Origin: a virus
IMG/VR virus record: IMGVR_UViG_3300022745_000017
Coordinates: 124,001-188,000 of that record
Length of the DNA stretch: 64,000 bases
Reading direction: 5' to 3' (one strand)
The translations under genes and the position numbers were made by a program. The stretch's first letter is position 1. Every line of letters starts with the position of its first letter. Of this stretch, positions 41,502-49,303 are shown piece by piece. The notes under the pieces were generated by a model. It was not told the origin of the DNA. It saw only the letters and a program-made list of their open reading frames with translations, and ran no database searches.

Positions 41502-41771
41502 ATGACCCAAGTTCAAACTTATCTGGAATGCTTATACACGCTATCTGCCATTCCTTGGCTGTCCGCACTTTTCTTTCTCACCTCTCTCGGAGCTTTCAAT
41601 CGCTTGATTGACGCACTGACCTATCGCAACTTCGTCAGCTTCCCGGCTAAGACAGCGCCCCTACTGAGCGCAGTCGCAACAGGCGCATATAGCTTCGTCA
41701 TTAGCTTACCACACATGCCGCAAGACGTACAGCGCGTAGCGATCTACGTGACACAATCCATCCTCACTTAG
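41502..41771 (+). CDS. Small membrane protein (89 aa)
   Basis: The start is taken as ATG 41502; an in-frame start at 41418 would put the terminator in the coding region. Two hydrophobic stretches lie at about residues 9-28 and 52-68. No good Shine-Dalgarno is visible. A holin-like role is possible given the size and the neighbouring lipoprotein-like gene, but unproved. The stop is TAG. Confidence 0.55.
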   Translation: MTQVQTYLECLYTLSAIPWLSALFFLTSLGAFNRLIDALTYRNFVSFPAKTAPLLSAVATGAYSFVISLPHMPQDVQRVAIYVTQSILT

Positions 41772-41827
41772 CAAGTTTTTAACAAGCCTGCGCATTTTCT
41801 GCTAACCCCTTCAATAAAGGAAATATC

Positions 41828-43516
41828 ATGACCTCCAAAATCACTGAGCTGAACTTTTACCGCAATGACATCACATTGACGGCTTCGATGAGCGACACCA
41901 TGGCACTCTATGCGATCATGCATCATCGCCCGGACCTCAAAGAAAGTCTGCACGCCAAGATTGAAGCAGCCATACGTGAAGTCTTGCGTGAGCAAGACAA
42001 CTCATGGGGCGTCCCGATGACCACGTACTTTCCCCCGAACATGGTGGCTGTGCTTCAGAAGCGATCATTGGCGAAAGGAACGCCGATCAACAATGAGCTC
42101 ATCGACAGCTTGCGCCTGGGTATGAGCCTCTGTGAAGATATGATCCCTCATCAAAGCGCCGACAGTGAAGACCCGGTTTGCAACCTGATCTCCTTGCGAG
42201 AAATCCCAGCAACGCAACCCATGAGCACTCCCACGGCTGCACAACCTGTCGCCACACCAGCACCTCAGCCTGAAGTCAAAGCCACTGCCAAGCCACCTGA
42301 GCCAATGATCCTAGGTGATTTGGACTACGCCGAAGAAGTAGCCAAGAACGTGGGTAAGCAAGAACTCCGCGATGTCAAAGAAGCCATCGATGAAGCCGGT
42401 GCCAAGCTGCGCTACATTCCGACAGAAGGCGGCGGCAGTTTGGTGTGGCGCAAGCCGGGTGAAGATATGTCCGAGGGCTACCCCGTCCAGATCGCCATGA
42501 CGGCTTTCGACGATGACCTGCGACTCTACATCTCACGCAGCACCACGATGTTCGTGTCTGATGACATCACATCACGCGCCGGCACGTCGGAAAGCGGTTT
42601 CAGCGATGGTTACACGGCGGCCTGCATCACCAACGTCGCTATGGAGGTAGTGATGGAGAAGATGCGGTCGTCCATGGGGATCGACCGCATCACTGCTTTC
42701 TCCAATGGTCTGACGGCCCGAATGTCTGACAGCCGTACTTACGGAATCGTCATGCATCATGACGTGGCCTACATCCCCGTCATCTTCAATGCCAATGAAG
42801 GTGACTTTGTGAAGACTCATGCAAATCACTGGCTCCCTCCGTCAGTAGTTATTGAGCTGTGCATGCAGTTCCCAACAATGCTGCCCCGAATTCTCGTGCA
42901 GGTCATGGACTCACACACCGGAGGCTTCAATGAGCAAACCATGTACAAGCAAAATCATGCACTGATGCGCTCGTCTTTACCCACTCAATCGGTGGTCGAT
43001 GAGGTCGAACCCGAGGTCGAAGAGCATGAGCTTGTGGTGGTGAGCTCCGAGGGAAAACGCACCTTGTCATGGGTCATCAGTGGCACTGTCAATGGTACAC
43101 CGGGTGTGACGGTGCGCCGTGTAAAGGTCAACCCTGTCTTGAGCAAAGATGTGGACGGCATAGACTACAGTTGCAGTACTGATGACTGGAAGGATTGGAA
43201 GATCACCACGAAAGATCCCAAAGTCATCGATGGCACGATCGACCCTCTACGCATCATGACGGAAAAGGTGGCGATTCACTACGCCACGTACCTCGGCTTG
43301 ATCAACCCCTCGAAACACGTCGAGAAGATCTACGAAGAGCTGAAGGCCATGAATGCCATAATCTCAAGCGGTGATTCGTTGATTTACGTGGTGAGCCTCA
43401 TCATCCGAAACCCGGAAACCCAGCTCGATTGGCAAGAGGGCAGCGATCTGGCAAAGGGTCGCAAGTGGGTCAAGCGCCCCACCCTGTCTTGGAGCGACCA
43501 AAGTACCGCTGACTGA
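41828..43516 (+). CDS. Hypothetical multidomain protein (562 aa)
   Basis: AAAGGAAA precedes the start. An N-terminal helical domain (1-130) is joined by a P/T/A-rich linker (about 137-162) to a large alpha/beta part. A short acidic linker (EVEPEVEEHE, about 395) separates a C-terminal domain. No catalytic motif is recognised. It ends just before a 38-bp palindrome. Confidence 0.75.
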   Translation: MTSKITELNFYRNDITLTASMSDTMALYAIMHHRPDLKESLHAKIEAAIREVLREQDNSWGVPMTTYFPPNMVAVLQKRSLAKGTPINNELIDSLRLGMSLCEDMIPHQSADSEDPVCNLISLREIPATQPMSTPTAAQPVATPAPQPEVKATAKPPEPMILGDLDYAEEVAKNVGKQELRDVKEAIDEAGAKLRYIPTEGGGSLVWRKPGEDMSEGYPVQIAMTAFDDDLRLYISRSTTMFVSDDITSRAGTSESGFSDGYTAACITNVAMEVVMEKMRSSMGIDRITAFSNGLTARMSDSRTYGIVMHHDVAYIPVIFNANEGDFVKTHANHWLPPSVVIELCMQFPTMLPRILVQVMDSHTGGFNEQTMYKQNHALMRSSLPTQSVVDEVEPEVEEHELVVVSSEGKRTLSWVISGTVNGTPGVTVRRVKVNPVLSKDVDGIDYSCSTDDWKDWKITTKDPKVIDGTIDPLRIMTEKVAIHYATYLGLINPSKHVEKIYEELKAMNAIISSGDSLIYVVSLIIRNPETQLDWQEGSDLAKGRKWVKRPTLSWSDQSTAD

Positions 43517-43531
43517 TGGCGTGAAGTTTGT

Positions 43532-43580
43532 GTAAGCAGACTGTGGGCCTAGGCCCACAGTCTGCTTACCTTTCTTTTTG
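43532..43580. terminator. 38-bp perfect palindrome with T-rich tail
   Basis: A 19+19 palindrome (43532-43569) has the GGGCCTAGGCCC core seen at 3001, followed by CTTTCTTTTTG. Confidence 0.85.
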
Positions 43581-43596
43581 TCTATTTAGATACGGA

Positions 43597-43604
43597 CACA
43601 TATC
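43597..43604 (+). promoter_or_regulatory. Promoter-like motif CACATATC
   Basis: The motif lies after the palindrome and 40 bases before the NADAR gene; no pseudoknot is seen. Confidence 0.45.
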
Positions 43605-43644
43605 ATCCCTATGGAACGCAGTTGTGTCTAAAGGAGATAAGCAA

Positions 43645-44082
43645 ATGATGGAGATATGGTTTTGTAAAACAAAAGACCCGCACGGCTATATGCAGAACTT
43701 CTACCGCAGGCCCATGGTAGACCAGGTGACTGGCTTGCTAATGTGTGCCAGTGAAGCCGTTTATCAGTCCAGAAAGTTTAACACCTTCAGTATCAAACAA
43801 GCAATCGCGCAGGCTGACAATCCTTTCATGGCTAAGCAGATCGCTTATCGCTACCCTATTGAAGTCCCAAATTGGGATAACGATAGATGCTTGGTTGAGA
43901 TGTTCAGCGTCGTGTACGATAAGTACAAACAACACCCAGACTTAGCGGAGCTACTCAAACAAACCTACCCAGCCAGGATATTTGAGCTCAGCTACAAAGA
44001 CCTCTATTGGGGAACTCCCCCTAATAAGTACGGTAAAAATCACTTAGGTCTCATCACCGAGACTGTTCGAGAAATGCTTTAA
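43645..44082 (+). CDS. NADAR (YbiA-like, DUF1768) protein (145 aa)
   Basis: The start at ATG 43645 follows AAGGAG. Family landmarks occur in order: MQNFYRRPM (16-24, usually SNF(Y/W)), ASEAVYQSRKF (35-45), a hydrophobic VVYDKYKQHPDLAELL helix (89-104), and LSYKDLYWGTP with GKNHLG near the C-terminus. NADAR domains bind NAD/ADP-ribose-like ligands; members cleave N-glycosidic bonds, including removal of ADP-ribose from guanine in DNA or RNA and breakdown of riboflavin intermediates (YbiA). In a phage it may reverse DarT-type modification or process ADP-ribose. It sits directly upstream of ligA. Confidence 0.82.
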   Translation: MMEIWFCKTKDPHGYMQNFYRRPMVDQVTGLLMCASEAVYQSRKFNTFSIKQAIAQADNPFMAKQIAYRYPIEVPNWDNDRCLVEMFSVVYDKYKQHPDLAELLKQTYPARIFELSYKDLYWGTPPNKYGKNHLGLITETVREML

Positions 44083-44093
44083 AGGAACTCCCC

Positions 44094-46229
44094 ATGGATA
44101 AGAACACTTACAGCAAGCTACTCCAAACAATCATTGCGCATAACTACGCTTATTACGTGCTCAATAAGCCTGTGATCAGCGACGATGCTTATAATGGCCT
44201 CTACAGTACTTTGCTGGCGATCGAGAAAGAGCACCCTGAGTACATCTTGCCCAACTCGCCTACGCAGTCCCCTGGGTCAGACTTGCATCAGATTCGCCAA
44301 GGTAAGTTCAACATCGTCAAGCACCTCACACCGATGTTGAGTCTGCGCACCGAAGTAGATACCTCCATCACCCCCATCCGTGACTTCTTTGACAGGATAG
44401 CAAAACAAAACATCTCTTACCCCCATGTCTTTAGTGAGTACAAGTATGACGGCGTCGCCCTCAGCTTGGTTTACCATAGTGAAGACGGGTGTGAAGCAGT
44501 GTTGTCTAACAGCCTGACACGCGGCGACGGCCTCTACGGTGAAGACGTGATGGTCAATGCTGAGCGGATTATTGGGGTTGACAAGTTCATCAGCTTAGCT
44601 GAAGGCGTCACTGATGCTAAGCTACCTACACTCATGAGCATTCGCGGTGAGGTCGTCATGCTCAAGAAGTATTTTGAGCGAGTCAATGCGGAGCTAGCAC
44701 TCCGTGGTGAGAAGCCTTACGCGAATTGTCGCAATGCAGCGGCCGGCATTTTACGCACATTCGACTGCCCGACGGAATCGCTCGACATGTTGGTGTTCAT
44801 CCCGTATGAAGTCTTGCTCCACAGCTCAACAGATCTAGAGACTCGTTTCGAGGACATTCATAGCTTTTATGAGTTAATCGCCCCAAAAAGCAAGACCCTG
44901 TCCTTGGCATTCGATCCTGTGGGCTTCCATGCCAGTGTCGAAGAGTGTCACACGGTTTATCAGATAATTAACGGTCAGCGTCAGCGACCATTACTGGATT
45001 TCGATATCGACGGCGTTGTCTTCAAACTCAGCTACCAACAGCGTCACCTGATGCCCCAAGCCAGTGGGCGTGAGCCGACATGGGCTTTTGCGCACAAGTT
45101 CGAACCCCAACAAGCCGTGACGACTTTGCTCAGCATTGACTTACAAGTAGGTCGCACAGGTCGTATCACACCCGTGGCTCGCATTGACCCCGTGAGTGTA
45201 GGTGGGGCCATCGTTGGCAGCGCAACGCTGCACAATGCTTCTGAGATCTCTCGACTACAGATCGGTGTTGGTGATACGGTCATCGTTCACCGTGGTGGTG
45301 ATGTGATTCCAGCCATCATCGGTGTGGCTGTCAAAGCAGTCAATCCAGTTACCTTCGAGATGCCTACAGCATGCCCAGAGTGTTCATCGACTGTGGTGGT
45401 CGACGGCGAGTCTCACTATTGCACGAACAAGAGCTGCCCGTCTCGGGTGCAAATGCGCTTTGAGCACTTCGTTAGTCGTAAAGCCATGAACATCGATGAA
45501 ATTGGTGAGCACATCATCGACTCACTGCTGCAAACTGGTTTAGTGACAACGGTGGCTGATCTCTACAGCATCGGGCAAGATAGTAGTGAGTGCTTGACCA
45601 TCGCACAGACCCAGCTTACCGCAATCACCACGCTTGTCACCAAAGGCATCTGCGGTAGCAAGACTGCTGTCAAGATTGTTCAGGCCTTGGAGAAATCCAA
45701 AAAAACGACCTTGCCAAAGTTCTTGTACGCGCTGGGCATTCGTTATGTCGGTGAAGGCACAGCCAAACGGCTAGCTAACCACTACGGCAATCTCGATGAC
45801 ATCATGAACGCCTCTCAAGCTGAGTTGGAGAAGATACCTGACATCGGCCAGACCACAGCTTCGAGTATCTTCCACTTCTTCGAACAGCAAGAAAACATCA
45901 ACCTTGTCAATGACTTGAGAGACGTTGGTGTGACCTGGTGGGAGCGATCTGGTAATTACTTAGCTAAACCATTGGCAGGTATGCGCTTTGTAATGACTGG
46001 CAGCTTTCCTAAGCCCAGGGAGTTAATGAAAGAGGTATTGGAAGAAAACGGAGCGCAGGTCAGCTCCTCGGTTGGCGCTAAGACTGATGCAGTGTTCGTT
46101 GGTGAAAAACCAACGACTGCTAAGGTAGATAAAGCTAAACATTTAAAACTTATGCTCTTGGGTTGGGATGATTTCCTAGCCATCGAAAAAGATCCTCAGA
46201 ACTGGGCAATCACCCGCGAGAAAATATAG
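44094..46229 (+). CDS. ligA: NAD-dependent DNA ligase (711 aa)
   Basis: A full-length bacterial-type LigA: NAD-binding Ia domain at the N-terminus, the adenylated lysine in EYKYDGVA (K117), the nucleotidyltransferase core with ADGLYGEDV-type and CRNAAAG-type segments, and an OB fold (VGRTGRITPVARIDPV). A four-cysteine zinc site (CPEC, CTNKSC), helix-hairpin-helix repeats (LEKIPDIG) and a C-terminal BRCT domain (GMRFVMTGSF) complete it. It seals nicks using NAD, releasing NMN and AMP. The start follows AAAGGAA. It ends with TAG, which terminates just before the next gene. Confidence 0.95.
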   Translation: MDKNTYSKLLQTIIAHNYAYYVLNKPVISDDAYNGLYSTLLAIEKEHPEYILPNSPTQSPGSDLHQIRQGKFNIVKHLTPMLSLRTEVDTSITPIRDFFDRIAKQNISYPHVFSEYKYDGVALSLVYHSEDGCEAVLSNSLTRGDGLYGEDVMVNAERIIGVDKFISLAEGVTDAKLPTLMSIRGEVVMLKKYFERVNAELALRGEKPYANCRNAAAGILRTFDCPTESLDMLVFIPYEVLLHSSTDLETRFEDIHSFYELIAPKSKTLSLAFDPVGFHASVEECHTVYQIINGQRQRPLLDFDIDGVVFKLSYQQRHLMPQASGREPTWAFAHKFEPQQAVTTLLSIDLQVGRTGRITPVARIDPVSVGGAIVGSATLHNASEISRLQIGVGDTVIVHRGGDVIPAIIGVAVKAVNPVTFEMPTACPECSSTVVVDGESHYCTNKSCPSRVQMRFEHFVSRKAMNIDEIGEHIIDSLLQTGLVTTVADLYSIGQDSSECLTIAQTQLTAITTLVTKGICGSKTAVKIVQALEKSKKTTLPKFLYALGIRYVGEGTAKRLANHYGNLDDIMNASQAELEKIPDIGQTTASSIFHFFEQQENINLVNDLRDVGVTWWERSGNYLAKPLAGMRFVMTGSFPKPRELMKEVLEENGAQVSSSVGAKTDAVFVGEKPTTAKVDKAKHLKLMLLGWDDFLAIEKDPQNWAITREKI

Positions 46230-46240
46230 GAAATGAAATC

Positions 46241-46711
46241 ATGTCTATCGATCTACTCGATTACTACGATAAGATGCGAAAGCCCGAAAACATTACTTGC
46301 ACCGCTGTTTATGACGGTGAGAGGGTGTTGGAAGTCTTTCCTGTCTTTCGTAATCGCAAAAACCTGATCAATCTGTTCGAAAGCTATGGGGTTCGCCCCG
46401 TAGATAGTCCAATGGTGTTTAAGGCTTATGTAGCTGCAACGAAAGAAGCTAGGACTGCTCAACAACTGCCGACTGATGCGTGTATGTACATGCAGGCCCA
46501 CATCAGCATCGTTAAGGTGCTTGGCAGGGGTAATGGCAGTCTTTACGCCAAGGCCGCTGTACAGCCCGATCAGGCATGCTGCTTAAACCTGTGGCAATCT
46601 GGCTGCTGGCAACAGCTCGCCAGAGATTTTACGATGGGCAACCACGACTGCCTGAAAGTCATTGTCAAGCATATGCGCATGACTTATCTGAGGGATACCG
46701 CAAATGGATGA
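46241..46711 (+). CDS. Hypothetical protein (156 aa)
   Basis: It follows ligA by 11 bases with TAGGAAA upstream. The soluble helical protein is not recognised. It overlaps the next gene by eight bases. Confidence 0.75.
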   Translation: MSIDLLDYYDKMRKPENITCTAVYDGERVLEVFPVFRNRKNLINLFESYGVRPVDSPMVFKAYVAATKEARTAQQLPTDACMYMQAHISIVKVLGRGNGSLYAKAAVQPDQACCLNLWQSGCWQQLARDFTMGNHDCLKVIVKHMRMTYLRDTANG

Positions 46712-47666
46712 AAACCTTAACCAAGTTTTACAGTGGGCCATGGTCTACATCAATGGCAAAATACCCTACGCCATTCCTGGGTGTGAGCTATCCGACGACC
46801 TCGATCAAGCAAAAGTCGAGTTCGTTTTGATGCCAGCCTCGTCGTCCCAAGCACAACCACTGCTGTGCTACTACGACAAAGCTCAGCAAAAAGGCGTCGT
46901 CGAGTTTTTAGGTAAGACTTATTACTTGACTACAGATAAACTGCTCCAACAGTATGACACCCGGTCGCACGACGCACTGGACAAATACGTCAGCTACTGG
47001 AAGGAGTGCCATAAGGAGCACATCCCTAGCAAGTCACACCACTTGCCAAAGAAGGTATCCCGCATTGTTCGCTCAATGATGCGAGATCATCAAATCGACA
47101 TCCCTGAAATATATGCGGTAGATGACTTCCACATGACTTGCTTCACGACAGGTGAGCAGCGTGGCTACATCAGTATCTGCAAACTCGAAAACACGCTGGT
47201 GGTTAGAAAGCTGATTTCCAATCCAACTAAAGTCGAAGTTAAGCAGTTTGATCTGACAGGCATTGGCGATGATCAGAAAAAGATCTCTGATTTAGCTACT
47301 ACTGTGTTTGAAAGTCTGTGCTTCGAGGTGTTACAAGACATCCGCAAGCGCAAGCTGGTAGATGAGTTTAACAATTCTCCAGAGCAAGCTGTCTCCAGAT
47401 TAAAGGGCTTTCAAGCAAAACGTGTCGGTGTAGACTTGCATCCCGCCTACTATGACCAACCAACAACCGATGAAGACGACAGCAATGGTTACATCGGATT
47501 CTGGGAGTTGGAGAACGGTAAAGTCTACAAAGGTTTTTTGTACGGAGACATCGAAACCATCATCGAGTCCAACGCCTCTAAGATCGATGTCACCTACATC
47601 GTCGTTAAAGAACAATCCACATTCCAGGTAGATAGACTCTACTCATCTAACACCCTCATCCATTAA
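46704..47666 (+). CDS. Hypothetical protein (320 aa)
   Basis: It starts inside the end of the previous gene, so it is probably coupled. The soluble acidic protein has alternating beta and helical segments; no known family. Confidence 0.75.
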   Translation: MDENLNQVLQWAMVYINGKIPYAIPGCELSDDLDQAKVEFVLMPASSSQAQPLLCYYDKAQQKGVVEFLGKTYYLTTDKLLQQYDTRSHDALDKYVSYWKECHKEHIPSKSHHLPKKVSRIVRSMMRDHQIDIPEIYAVDDFHMTCFTTGEQRGYISICKLENTLVVRKLISNPTKVEVKQFDLTGIGDDQKKISDLATTVFESLCFEVLQDIRKRKLVDEFNNSPEQAVSRLKGFQAKRVGVDLHPAYYDQPTTDEDDSNGYIGFWELENGKVYKGFLYGDIETIIESNASKIDVTYIVVKEQSTFQVDRLYSSNTLIH

Positions 47667-47675
47667 GGAGCCACC

Positions 47676-48500
47676 ATGACCATCCTCAGCGACCTCGAAA
47701 TCGACGCCTTGTGCCAAGACAAAGAAGTTACCTTTTACACCATCACTCCCAGTGGGACTGGGTTGGGGCGACAAACTCATATCAACGAGATGAGCGCCTT
47801 CTCAGCACTCTTGTCCTTTGGTTTGGATAAAACACCCTACCAAGTAGCAGCAGTGCTGCGAGCAGCTACCAAGCACGCCGAGCAGACCCCTGGTGGTACA
47901 TCCCTATACCTCTTCGACAGCTTACTCAACGAAGAGACGATCGAGCTGGAAGTGTGCCACCAACCCAACCGGCCCATGATCACACCGTTTCATAGCAAGC
48001 AGATCACCCGAGACGCTCATGACCAAAAGATCATCAGCCTGGGCCTGTCGAGCTATGGTTACGACTTGACATGTGGTGATCGCTTCAAGGTCTTCACCGA
48101 AGCATACGGTGGTCGTCTGGACGCCAAAGTCCCTAACGACAAAGCCTACGTTGAGTTTCAAGCAGGGTGCTGCGTCATCCCACCTCACGGCTTGGTGCTA
48201 GCCAATTCGGTGGAAGTGTTTGACATGCCTGCCGATGTCTTGGGTATCTGCCTGGGCAAGTCCACATATGCTCGTCTGGGTGTCGTTTGCAATACGACAC
48301 CTGCTGAGCCCGGTTGGCGCGGACACCTCACCCTGGAATTCTCCAACACCTCACCCCTACCCGTCGTCTTGCATGCTGGTGAAGGGTGCGCCCAGATGAT
48401 CTTCCTTCGTGGCAGTGCTAACGCATCTGTCACTTATGGGGATCGCGCCGGAAAGTACCAAGGCCAGGGCAATGAGCCCGTGACAGCTCGCATGAAGTAA
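47676..48500 (+). CDS. dcd: dCTP deaminase with N-terminal extension (274 aa)
   Basis: The C-terminal 160 residues carry the family signatures: SSYGYDLTCGDRFK (125-138), ICLGKSTYARLGV (191-203), TPAEPGWRGHLTLEFSN (208-224) and a GCAQMIFLR strand. Dcd deaminates dCTP to dUTP, feeding dUMP to the phage thymidylate synthase. About 110 residues precede the usual start and are not recognised. The Shine-Dalgarno is AAGGAG. No dUTPase signature is seen elsewhere in the window, so a bifunctional role is worth considering. Confidence 0.9.
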   Translation: MTILSDLEIDALCQDKEVTFYTITPSGTGLGRQTHINEMSAFSALLSFGLDKTPYQVAAVLRAATKHAEQTPGGTSLYLFDSLLNEETIELEVCHQPNRPMITPFHSKQITRDAHDQKIISLGLSSYGYDLTCGDRFKVFTEAYGGRLDAKVPNDKAYVEFQAGCCVIPPHGLVLANSVEVFDMPADVLGICLGKSTYARLGVVCNTTPAEPGWRGHLTLEFSNTSPLPVVLHAGEGCAQMIFLRGSANASVTYGDRAGKYQGQGNEPVTARMK

Positions 48501-48510
48501 GCCCACTCTT

Positions 48511-48541
48511 ATAGGGCTATCGAATAAAAAGATAGCTCTAT
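48511..48541 (+). promoter_or_regulatory. Hairpin after dcd
   Basis: ATAGGGCTATC (48511-48521) pairs with GATAGCTCTAT (48531-48541) with one G-U. There is no T run. Confidence 0.45.
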
Positions 48542-48566
48542 ATCACCCCCGAAGAAAGGACATCTC

Positions 48567-48824
48567 ATGGCTATTGACCTTGATCGATCTCAAGAGATAC
48601 TTGAGTTATCTCAAGGTTTTGTAAGACGCTCCCAAGAGTGCTCACATCACTTGAAATTCATACGTGGGTTGAAACAAACCAGTAGAGAAGAAATTGATGC
48701 ATACAGGAGGAAGCGGTCTAAGTTCGACCGCATAGTAGCGGAGCTACGCCTTATGCATGGTGGGCATAAACCTGTCGACGAAAGCCGTGTTAACGAACTG
48801 CGTCAACTCTACCGGGACTCATGA
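48567..48824 (+). CDS. Hypothetical protein (85 aa)
   Basis: AAAGGAC precedes the start. The product is almost entirely helical and highly charged, like a small coiled-coil protein. No family is recognised. Confidence 0.7.
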   Translation: MAIDLDRSQEILELSQGFVRRSQECSHHLKFIRGLKQTSREEIDAYRRKRSKFDRIVAELRLMHGGHKPVDESRVNELRQLYRDS

Positions 48825-48833
48825 AAGGCAAAC

Positions 48834-49235
48834 ATGTCGTACACAGATAAGCAAGCAGCTTTGCTTGACCAGACCAGCGAAGTCCTCGGCCCATTTGCCA
48901 GACCTTGGTTGGTGAAGATAGATCAGGCTTGGGATGGTCGAATCAATTCCAGTTTGCAAGAAGCCATATTGGACGTGTTTGGCTTAAAGCGCAGCCAGAT
49001 GCAAGACCGTGAGTTATTCGAGGTCACCAGCACTGCTGGCTTTGCTGTCAAGGCAGCCAAGTACATCCTCAAAAACACGCATGGTATCGACTGTTACAAA
49101 GGCTGGCTACCACCCATGCCTATACCCCTGGACAAGCCGTTGACGCTTTTCCAAGTCAATGTATTGTCTTACTGGATCATCAGTGTGGTTAAGACACCTC
49201 GCTGGAAATGGCCCAAACTCCCTAAAACCCCCTGA
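48834..49235 (+). CDS. Hypothetical protein (133 aa)
   Basis: It follows the previous gene by nine bases with AAAGG upstream. The soluble helical protein has a basic C-terminus (PRWKWPKLPKTP). No family is recognised. Confidence 0.75.
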   Translation: MSYTDKQAALLDQTSEVLGPFARPWLVKIDQAWDGRINSSLQEAILDVFGLKRSQMQDRELFEVTSTAGFAVKAAKYILKNTHGIDCYKGWLPPMPIPLDKPLTLFQVNVLSYWIISVVKTPRWKWPKLPKTP

Positions 49236-49236
49236 T

Positions 49237-49272
49237 CACTAGCTCTGGACGAATAAACGTCCAGAGCTAGTG
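49237..49272 (+). terminator. 15-bp perfect hairpin
   Basis: CACTAGCTCTGGACG (49237-49251) pairs with 49258-49272 around AATAAA. There is no T run. Confidence 0.6.
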
Positions 49273-49303
49273 TACCCCTTAACTCACCGAAAGAAAGACC
49301 ATC

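Noticed and set aside
12600-46229. Alternative genetic code with TAG read as an amino acid throughout
   Set aside because: TAG ends ligA (46227-46229), folA (23860-23862), the macro gene (30813-30815) and the gene at 41502, each at a natural C-terminus. Only two frames are broken by TAG, so code 15 is not supported.
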